Assembly: GCA_037367405.1 (NCBI GenBank)
Contig: JAZKJV010002954.1
Coordinates: forward strand, 1 to 64,000
Reading direction: 5' to 3'
DNA length: 64,000 bases
DNA from: Ottelia alismoides
Taxonomy: Eukaryota; Streptophyta; Magnoliopsida; Alismatales; Hydrocharitaceae
Both the position numbers and the translations under genes were made by a program. This document shows, one piece after another, positions 22,579 through 30,268 of the stretch. Under the pieces are notes generated by a model that was not told the origin of the DNA, did not search any database, and was given only the letters and a program-made list of their open reading frames with translations. The stretch's first letter is position 1. Each line of letters starts with the position of its first letter.

Positions 22579-24666
22579 TCACGGCCGCTGGGAAAAGTAA
22601 ATGATGAAGAGTCCACCATCACGCTCGATTGTGCCACTTTTCCCGTCGTAGCGATTACGAAACGTGTTTCCATTGACGTCGCGCGTACCTCTCCAATTGT
22701 TTGGGTAGTGCTGAATTAACCAAGTGCCGTCAAAGTTGAATTGCTTTCCACCATCCGGAAGGGGCTTCAGCTTGTAATCCCAATTGCCATTGGGTTGGTT
22801 AATCGAGAGAGAAAGTTTCTCCTTCAACCACAAGCCGGCTCCAAGGATTTCGGTTGGTCCAATTGGATCAGGACGCAACCGTTCACGTGTCAGCAACACC
22901 ACACGTCCTTCTGTGTCGGACTTCCCTCGAAATCGTTGGATATACCCAACCCCTGTGCGAGCGAGAATCGTGAACTCATTTCCGTTCCACTCGGTGAGTG
23001 TCCACGACACGGCAATTCGTTTGCTCCGATCCCCCCGTTTTGCAACGCTAGTCCGCACACTCTGACCCGACCGGCGCGAATTTGGCAATTGCGATGGCTC
23101 TGGGGCTGCCTTCACCTCCGGCTCAGCACGCTTTGCCGCGATGATGAGCCGATCCTGTGCGCGAATCTCGATTTTCTCCGCGACGACCGAATGATCGCCT
23201 TGTTTCACTTCGAGTTGATGCGTACCTGACGGCAGACGCAACTCCGCCGACTTCGTCGCGTTCGACCACAACACTCTCACCTTCGCGCCATCGACGATGA
23301 CATCCGCATCCGGCGCGAGTTGCGTGATTTCGAGGGTACCGTCTGGGGTTTGCACGAAGATCGCACCAACACCCACGGCGATCGCGCACCACGCCCGCCG
23401 CAATCGCGACGAACATCGGCCAGCGCCGCCGCCGTGGGGTCGGCGAGGCCAGCGGTATTGCTGTGAGTTGCGGCGTCGACGGTGGATCGATTCGCGTGAC
23501 CTCGACCTGGTCTTTGATCGTGGTCGTTGCGCGTGCTGAGTCCGCGATCGGATCGCCGATCGGCTTGGTTTTGACGAACGGCATCAAAAGCACGGGCCAA
23601 CTCCGCCGGCGTCTGGAAGCGATCTTCGTGCTGTTTCGCTAGAAGTTTCGCGACAATCTGGACAATGCCGTTGGAACATCCGGCCGCAGTTCGTGGAGCG
23701 GTGCGGGCATTTGCGTTGTGTGTGCATCATCAGTTCGATCGCCGAGTCGCCAACGAACGGTGGTTTGCGGTCAGGAGGCACTGGAAGTGCAGCCGAGCGA
23801 ATACAAATCCGGCGGAATGTCGGCCGTGGCGGAGTTGCGAATTTGCTCCCGGCGCCATGTACTGGGCGTGCCGAGAATGTTGCCGGTGCCCAGTCAACTC
23901 GGGTTGTTCGGAATCTTGGCGCCGTCGATTTTGCGAGACCGAAATCGAGGATCTTTACGGTGAGCCGTTTGCCGGATTTCACAAGAATGAGATTGCTCGG
24001 CTTGATGTCGCGATGCACTAATCTCGTTCGTGGGCATGCTGGAGTCCGTTTGCGGTTTGGAGCGCGTAGTAGCACGCCTTCATCACCGAAACCGGACCGT
24101 GATCCTTCACCACCTTCGCCAAGTCTTCGCCAGGGACATACTCCATACTCAGAATGAGCATGTCGCCGACTTGTTCCGATGAATACGCCGTGACGATGTT
24201 CTTGTGATTCAACCGACCGGCCGCCTTGATCCTCGCGCTCGAATCGATCGAGCGGCGCCGTCGCGTTCGAGCAGAGTCTTGTTCACAACTTTCAAGACTT
24301 CGTCGCGATCCATCCGCGTGTTGGTCGCGAGATACACGACGCCCATGCCGCCCTTGCCGAGTTCACGAATATTCGTGTATTGCTTCAGCGACAGCAATTC
24401 TGGAGGGATATTGCTCGCAGGGATGTATGGTATCGTCTTGATTTGAATGCTTTGAGAGATTTCGAGGTTCGGAACCGATTCCTCGCGGGTGATGATTCCG
24501 GTCTTCGGACGATGGCGGATTCCGTCCCACTCAGTTGCTTGAGTCGAATCTGGCACGCTTCGCACATCGTCAGATGCAAGTCGATATACGTGCTGATCTC
24601 GCCGCGAATTTGACCAAGCCCGAATTTGCGAATCAAATCATCGCTGAGATGTTCGTTCGAAGGCAT
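22579..24666 (-). pseudogene. Membrane serine/threonine protein kinase with N-terminal zinc-finger-like motif, frameshifted
   Basis: A Hanks-type kinase of about 695 aa. The start at 24666 has GGAG 9 nt upstream. The N-terminus carries HLTMCEAC, a zf-HC2-like metal site. The kinase domain has the P-loop IRELGKGGMGVVYLA, the catalytic loop LVHRDIKPSNLIL and the DFG motif KILDFGLAK, then SIELMMHTQ-type helices. A membrane helix (MFVAIAAGVV) separates it from an extracytoplasmic part containing a PEGA-like segment (ADVIVDGAKVRVLW with LRLPSGTHQLEVKQGD) and a C-terminal lipocalin-sized beta-rich domain with WTLTEWNGNEFTI. There are at least six frame breaks between 23300 and 24300. An APE-type activation segment is only partly readable because of frame changes. 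Confidence 0.85.
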
Positions 24667-24817
24667 GGTGGTTTCACTCCGAGTCGAGGTCGCCATGGTA
24701 TTGTGAGACCCTCGGAGTATTCCCACAAGTGAATTGTCAGAAATCGATTGTGAGGAATAAGCGTTGTTGGAGAGTTGGACTTGGTTGTGAGCAACTGAGG
24801 TAGCGACAGCGATTCAC

Positions 24818-24847
24818 GAGTTCGTGGGGGTGCATTCCACGAACTCG
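24818..24847 (-). terminator. Hairpin after the cytochrome/WD40 gene
   Basis: A perfect 11-bp stem, CGAGTTCGTGG with CCACGAACTCG, encloses an 8-nt loop. It lies 31 bp past the stop of the minus-strand WD40 gene. There is no convincing T-run, so it may be a rho-dependent or processing hairpin. Confidence 0.5.
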
Positions 24848-24877
24848 CCTGGTATTCCGGCCAGTTGGCGTTTGTCG

Positions 24878-26920
24878 TTACTTTTTCGCGACTTTCGCCG
24901 TCAATGAGTCGAGTTTCTTCTTCGCCTCCGCGACGGCCGCATTCGCTGCGTTCGCGTTCGCTTTGAGCCGCATTGAACGCATCAAATACTGGCTTCCGAG
25001 CAGCTTGCTGGTCGGCCAGCGCCTTCTGTGCGGGCGCGATCTTCGCGGTCGCGTCGGCCAATACTTTCTGCAACACAGGCAGTTTGTCGGCCGTGGCCTT
25101 CGCGGCAACCTGAGCGTCGACCACGCTCTTGTTCGCAGCGGCCCAACTCGTCGGTTGCGATTTTGGTAATCGCAGCCAGTTTCGCGACCTGGGCCTTCAA
25201 TTTCCGCATTGGCTGGATTCTGTTCGACGCATCCTGAACCTTTGCGACGGCTTCTTGTAACGCAGTCGCAGCCATTGTTTGCCCATCACAACAGCGCTGA
25301 GGTTTGTGACGTTTCGCGTTTGTGGCATTCATGGCTGCTGAGCAAGCGTCGACGGCGGTTTTGGCGGTGTTCGCAGCGGATTGCGCGTCGGTCACTGCTT
25401 TCTGAAACGCCGCGATCTCCAGGTTCGCCTTATCGACATTCGCCTTCCGCGACGGCGAGTGCGTCGATGGTTGGCTTCACCTTCGCTTCGGTCGCAACCA
25501 ACTCCAGTTTCGCGATGTCGAGTTGATCCGCGAGTGGTTTGGGGTTTGTGTCAGCGTTAATCGCGAGTTTCGCGTCCGCGGCGGTCCAGCCTTTGATCGT
25601 ACCGCTCCAATCACCCGCGAACACCTTGGCGTTGTCATGATTGAACGCGGTTCGCATCCCCAGATCGGCGAATGGTTCAAATTGTTTCTGCATTGCGCCG
25701 TTCTGATCCCACACTTTCGTGACACGGTCACGGCCCGTACTGGCGAGTCGACCGTCATGGCTAAACTTTACGCTCGCCGCGCCACCGCCGTGCGCTCGCC
25801 ACGACTTATAACTCGAGCCGTTGTTCATTTCCCAGAGGCGAATCGTGCCGTCTTCGCTGCTGGACGCCAGCGCGTTCGAGTCGTCGCGCCACGAGACATC
25901 TGTGATGGCCGCCGTGTGCCCACGGAGACTAAAGAACTCGCGACCCGTGAACGCCTCCCACGCGAACAGACCGCCGTTGCGATCGCCAGTCGCCAGCAGC
26001 ACGCCGTCGGGCGAAAACTCGACCGCCGTCACCCATTCCGTGTGCTTCTTGATTTCACGCGCGACCGATCCATCAGTCGTGTTGTAAATGCGAATCAACT
26101 TCGAGGGGCTACCGACCGCAATGAGTGTCTGATCCGGCGAAAGGTCGCCGCGAGATGCACATCCGTTTCGATGCCGACTTCGATAATCTTCTCGCCCGTG
26201 ACGACATTGAACAGCACGGATTTACCGGACTGCCCCCCTCGCCCCCCTGCGACGAGCAGCAATTGGCCGTTGCGGCTGAATTTGAGGTTATGAAATCTGG
26301 CCGTGGTCGAAGGGCAAGAAGCCGACCGTTTCGCCCGTATCCGCGTGGTACAGGATCACCTGCTTCTGTCCGCCGACCGCGGACGAGTGGCGCCCACGGT
26401 GACGCGGCGAGCGCGAGAACCGCACCAGGCCGTCGTAGCTTTCACGAGCGGTTCGTTCTTGAGTTTGCCGACGACTGGCATGGGGGCGGACCTTCCGGAC
26501 GCCCCTTCGTCACGCTCTTCAACGCGATTTCCGTCTTCGGCTTCGAGGGCATGACCTTGCTGCGCTATTTTCACGGGCACCTTGTTCGACCCAGACTTTC
26601 ATCACGTTGATCTGGGCTTCTGGAATCTTCTGCCCGCTCGGCGGCATTTTGGGCTCTTCCGTGTGGGCCGTGAGCGTGTAGAGCCGCGATTATTTCGTGT
26701 CGCCAGGAGCCACGACCGCGCCCGACGCGCCCCCTTGCATCGTCGCAGCGAACGATGCAAGATTGAGACCGCCCTTTTGCTTGTCGTTGCCGTGACAGTT
26801 GATGCAGTGCTGCTTAATGATTGGCAAGACATCGTCGTCGAAATTCGGTTTCGCGGAATCGGCGATCGCCAAGGAGGTTAACAGAAACGAAAACACAACC
26901 GAAACAACTACTCGATTCAT
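24878..26920 (-). pseudogene. PSCyt1-type cytochrome c / WD40 repeat / coiled-coil protein, frameshifted
   Basis: A secreted planctomycete protein of about 680 aa. The signal peptide (VVVSVVFSFLLTSLAIADS) is followed by a heme c site, IIKQHCINCHGNDKQKGGL, of the planctomycete cytochrome C1 type. After the break at 26690 comes a MPPSGQKIPEAQINVMKVWV segment typical of the same domain. WD40 repeats follow, clearest at 25430-26098 (VEFSPDGVLLATGDRNGG, DVSWRDDSNALASSSEDGTI). The C-terminal third is an Ala/Lys-rich coiled coil (NAAVAEAKKKLDSLTAKVAKK at the end). At least six frame breaks occur. The role is likely periplasmic; the substrate is unknown. Confidence 0.82.
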
Positions 26921-27268
26921 GATGGAAGAATCTCACGAGACAAAATAGGCACACTGGCAGGCTATGGGTAAGTTATACCAATCCGTTAGAGTTGGCGGGC
27001 GAGATTTTGGTTCCCAGATGCCACGCGAGCTACAGCAAAGAGTCGTGAGACGTTCGGTTGTATCGATCGTGTCGCGTTCGATAGTAGTCGATCCGTGTTT
27101 TGCATCAATCACCCAATCACTACAGTTTTCCCAGTCGTTCTGAAAAACAATCGTGAGCGTTCCCAAGTGAATTGCCTATGGTGGCTCGGGTACTAAAATG
27201 TCGCCGTTCGAGTTCCGACGGTCGGAATTCGGTACCCTCTCCTCACTTTTGGTGAAGTGGAGCGAGCC
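26921..27268. other. Intergenic region between divergent genes
   Basis: A gene-free stretch of 348 bp separates the minus-strand cytochrome/WD40 gene from a small plus-strand gene. It should hold promoters for both. A 77-codon minus-strand frame (26933-27166, TTG start, no ribosome-binding site) has unconvincing composition. No repeat, hairpin or clear promoter hexamers were recognised. Confidence 0.5.
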
Positions 27269-27451
27269 ATGAAAACAACTGGCGCCTCCAAGTCGGTCGA
27301 CCTCGATATGATCGAGGAACTCCGCCTCCGCCGTTGGGCACGTGAAAACTACGTACCAGGCGACAAACGGGACTCGTCGTGGCACCCCATTGTCCTGGAC
27401 GAGATGACGCGGAAAGATCGCGAACGCCGCGAACCTGCCCTGGCTGGCTAA
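27269..27451 (+). CDS. Small hypothetical protein, 60 aa
   Basis: A small soluble, highly charged protein whose function I do not recognise. The sequence is dense in Arg/Lys/Glu/Asp, with ELRLRRWARENYVPGDKRD followed by SSWHPIVLDEMTRKDRE, and looks like a real, evolutionarily constrained protein. The start at 27269 has GGAG about 7 nt upstream. An ATG-less extension to 27257 is possible. It is followed by a strong inverted repeat that may be its terminator. It stands alone between divergent and downstream plus-strand genes. Confidence 0.62.
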   Translation: MKTTGASKSVDLDMIEELRLRRWARENYVPGDKRDSSWHPIVLDEMTRKDRERREPALAG

Positions 27452-27501
27452 TCGCCACAGTTGGTTAAACCCTACAGTCCAGCCTGCCGATATACTCTGT
27501 G

Positions 27502-27573
27502 CAGAAGGCAAAACGCACTCGCAAACGAACTGCACCACCCGCGGTTCTACTTGCCCATGCGTTTTGCCTTCTG
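27502..27573 (+). terminator. Perfect 16-bp inverted repeat, probable terminator
   Basis: CAGAAGGCAAAACGCA at 27502-27517 and its exact reverse complement TGCGTTTTGCCTTCTG at 27558-27573 flank a 40-nt spacer. The right arm is followed by TGTTTTAA. It lies 50 bp after the small gene and 29 bp before the RdgC-like gene start. The loop is unusually long for an intrinsic terminator, so a regulatory leader or mobile-element remnant is an alternative. Confidence 0.55.
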
Positions 27574-27602
27574 TGTTTTAACTCCGCACGGAGGCGGCAC
27601 CA

Positions 27603-28775
27603 ATGGGCTTCTTCAACGGTCGCGTGAGTTTCTTGCGCTTTCGTGTCGATGGACCGAACCCGCGACTGTTCACCGAGGAACATCTCGATCGCCTCACGAA
27701 CTGGGCCGCCGGCAAAGCGCGGCTCGCCTCCGCTGACGGCATCGAATGCGGCTGGACTGCCGGCGATCACATCTTGGATACGGACTTCTCCAACGCCAAG
27801 AACATCATCAACGACACACTCCACTTCGAGTTGCGAATCGACACCGACCGCATGCCGAGTGACCTTTTGCGCGCGTATACCGCAATCGAGTTGAAAGCAC
27901 TCAGTGCAAATAATCCGTCCGGCTTCGCTTCGGCGAAGCAGAAACGCGAAGCGAAGGAATATGCACGCGATCGGCTCGAAGAGGAAGCGAAAGACGGCCG
28001 CTACAAAAAACGCAAGTGTATTCCTGTGTTGTGGGACGCAAAGAGCAATGAAGTCTTGTTCGGATCAACCTCGCTCACACAAATCGAACGACTGGTCGCG
28101 TTGTTTCAGCAAACCTTCGGCTGCGGCCTGATCGCACTCACGGCTGGGTCACGAGCCTATCAACTCGCAGAACTACACCAACGCGCGCGTGTCGTCGACG
28201 ACTCCGCACCCAGCGCGTTCATTCCTGGTGTGTCACCGCCAGACGTCGCGTGGATCGCCGACGACATGAGCCGCGACTTCCTCGGCAATGAATTCTTTCT
28301 GTGGCTCTGGTGGCACACGGAGAGCGAGGGGGACACAATCACACTCGCCGACGGTTCGGAATGCACCCTGATGCCGGCTCGCACGCTTACGCTGGAGTGT
28401 CCTCGCGGGCAGACCGGCCACGAAACCATTTCGCACGAAGGCCCAACCCGCCTCCCAGAAGCGAAGCGTGCCGCCCAGAGCGGCAAGATGCCACGCAAGA
28501 TGGGACTGACACTCGTGCGGCACGACGACCAATACGAACTGACATGGCATGCTGAAACCTTGGCGATCGGTTCGTGCAAGCTACCAAATTTGCCGGATGA
28601 CGTGACCGAAGCGCGTGCGAAACTCGACACACGCGCCGATCAGATTCGCGGATTCGTCGAGACGCTGGATTTGCTGTACGACGCTTTCGGCGAACAGCGC
28701 TTCGGCAAGTCGTGGAGCGAGACGCTACCGCGGATGCAGAAGTGGCTTGCCCGCGACGAACGCCGTGCCGCGTAA
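27603..28775 (+). CDS. RdgC-like protein
   Basis: An intact 390-aa protein resembling the recombination-associated RdgC family, whose members form DNA-encircling dimers that modulate RecA. Visible support: an N-terminal segment FFNGRVSFLRFRVDGPNPRL, a GWTAGDHILD element where RdgC carries a GW motif, and AKQKREAKEYARDRLEEEAK followed by KKRKCIPVLWDAKSNEVLFG, which matches the family pattern of a charged helix then a strand pair. The C-terminal half has RGFVETLDLLYDAFGEQRF. The ATG at 27603 follows GGAGG. No partner gene is adjacent. The assignment is by pattern, not alignment; a generic planctomycete hypothetical remains possible. Confidence 0.6.
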   Translation: MGFFNGRVSFLRFRVDGPNPRLFTEEHLDRLTNWAAGKARLASADGIECGWTAGDHILDTDFSNAKNIINDTLHFELRIDTDRMPSDLLRAYTAIELKALSANNPSGFASAKQKREAKEYARDRLEEEAKDGRYKKRKCIPVLWDAKSNEVLFGSTSLTQIERLVALFQQTFGCGLIALTAGSRAYQLAELHQRARVVDDSAPSAFIPGVSPPDVAWIADDMSRDFLGNEFFLWLWWHTESEGDTITLADGSECTLMPARTLTLECPRGQTGHETISHEGPTRLPEAKRAAQSGKMPRKMGLTLVRHDDQYELTWHAETLAIGSCKLPNLPDDVTEARAKLDTRADQIRGFVETLDLLYDAFGEQRFGKSWSETLPRMQKWLARDERRAA

Positions 28776-28893
28776 TCACTGCGTTACTCTGTGTCACTGC
28801 GTGAATCGACAAAACTACCGTTGCATTCCGTCGCTCCTCGCGGTATCGCCGCGAGTGGGGGACATCCTCTGAACTTCTGCTGGCAGTACGCTC

Positions 28894-30117
28894 ATGCTCA
28901 CGGCCCCACGGGTCGCGCTCATTCTCCTGATGCTGCCATTCGGTGGGTGCGCCTACTTGCGCCCCTCCAACGACCCCCCTCGTGATGTTGTCACGAAGCA
29001 TTGGGTCGAAGTCGAAAACGCGCACTCGCATCCAGGCGTGCAAAAGTCGACAATTGAAGGACTCGCGGCCGTCCTCAACGGCCAGTGTCCACCAGAACCC
29101 GCACCCACGTCGAAGCCGCTGAACATTCTTTCGCTTTCCGCGGGCGGAAAGTACGCCGCATTCTCCGCAGGCGTTGTCACCGGCTGGACCGCCAACGGTT
29201 CGCGACCGTCGTTCGATGTCGTCACGGGTGTGAGTGCCGGATCGATTGTCGCGCTGTATGCGTTCCTCGGTCCGCAGTATGATCCGAAACTCACGCACTT
29301 TTTCACTGAAACCAGTCAACGCGATCTGTATCGTACGCGTCCGCTCGTGGGGCTAGCCTTCTTCGGTTCACTCGCCTTACCGCACGGTTTGGAACGCACG
29401 ATTAACGCCGAAATCAACGACACCACGCTCGCCGAGATTCGCGCCGCACACGCCGCGGGTCGGCGGTTGTTCATCGCGACCTTGAACGTCCACTCGAAGA
29501 AACTCTGCGTGTGGGATGTCGGCGCGATCGCATCGTGCCAACGGCCAGACGCAGGCGAGTTGGTCCGCAAAATCTTTCTCGCGTCGTCGGCGGTACCTGG
29601 GTTGCTGCCACCCGTGGAATTCGATGTCGTCGTGGATGGCGTGCGGTATACGGAACTGCATTCCGACGGCGGACCAGTCACGCAAACCTTTGTGCGATTC
29701 GGTCCATGTGCGGTGCCGAAACCAGGCACGAAATGGCTCGCGGGTTCACAACTGTATTGCATCGCAGCTGGGAAAATCGAACCAGACCCCATCATCGGCC
29801 GGCTGAACATTGCCCAGCGGATCGGCGGAAGTCTCTCGGCGGCGCTTTACGCGCTGTACAAGGAAGAACTGAATACCTTGTACTCGCTGTGTGTGACATC
29901 AGGGATGCGATTCAACCTGGCATCGATTCCGCAAGATGTGGAACTCGACACGAATAGCACACGGTTCCGTGCGAGTGAAATGCGGCCGCTCTACACGATG
30001 GGCCATCAAATGGCGCGTCACGGCATGATGTGGCGTGACCGTCCACCTGGCAGTTCGAACAACGAAGAGCAATCGCCACGCAGTGGGCTGATGTTTACCA
30101 CAACACCGTGCCCGTGA
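28894..30117 (+). CDS. Patatin-like phospholipase lipoprotein
   Basis: A predicted membrane-anchored lipid acyl hydrolase of 407 aa. The N-terminal signal (LILLMLPFGGC) ends in a lipobox-like Cys, so lipid anchoring is likely. The patatin fold is supported by LSLSAGGKYAAFSAGVVTGW (oxyanion-hole region), the nucleophile elbow VTGVSAGS with Ser114, and the dyad aspartate Asp258 in HSDGGPV. The frame is uninterrupted. The start lacks an obvious ribosome-binding site. It lies downstream of the RdgC-like gene and upstream of pnkp, all on the plus strand, but spacing of about 120-150 bp argues against a tight operon. The lipid substrate is unknown. Confidence 0.87.
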   Translation: MLTAPRVALILLMLPFGGCAYLRPSNDPPRDVVTKHWVEVENAHSHPGVQKSTIEGLAAVLNGQCPPEPAPTSKPLNILSLSAGGKYAAFSAGVVTGWTANGSRPSFDVVTGVSAGSIVALYAFLGPQYDPKLTHFFTETSQRDLYRTRPLVGLAFFGSLALPHGLERTINAEINDTTLAEIRAAHAAGRRLFIATLNVHSKKLCVWDVGAIASCQRPDAGELVRKIFLASSAVPGLLPPVEFDVVVDGVRYTELHSDGGPVTQTFVRFGPCAVPKPGTKWLAGSQLYCIAAGKIEPDPIIGRLNIAQRIGGSLSAALYALYKEELNTLYSLCVTSGMRFNLASIPQDVELDTNSTRFRASEMRPLYTMGHQMARHGMMWRDRPPGSSNNEEQSPRSGLMFTTTPCP

Positions 30118-30202
30118 GGTTGCCCCCACACGGGACTTCGGAAGTCGATCAACGCAACTCAAACGAACTCACCGTTCCGTCGTAGTGTCATAGGCTCATC
30201 GC

Positions 30203-30225
30203 ACCAGGGATAGAACATCCCTGGT
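30203..30225 (+). terminator. Short hairpin after the patatin gene
   Basis: ACCAGGGA and TCCCTGGT form a perfect 8-bp stem with a 7-nt loop, followed by TGTTCTCATT. It lies about 85 bp past the patatin stop and 44 bp before the pnkp start. It could be a weak terminator or an attenuator for pnkp. Confidence 0.42.
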
Positions 30226-30268
30226 TGTTCTCATTGATTGCCGCGATGGGCAGCAGAAAGATTGATTC

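Noticed and set aside
26933..27166. 77-codon minus-strand frame in an intergenic region
   Set aside because: TTG start without ribosome-binding site, Thr/Trp/Ser-rich irregular composition, no recognisable motif. It could not be supported as a gene.
28387..29319. 310-codon minus-strand frame across the RdgC-like and patatin genes
   Set aside because: Antisense to two well-supported genes, with Arg-rich shadow composition and no ribosome-binding site.
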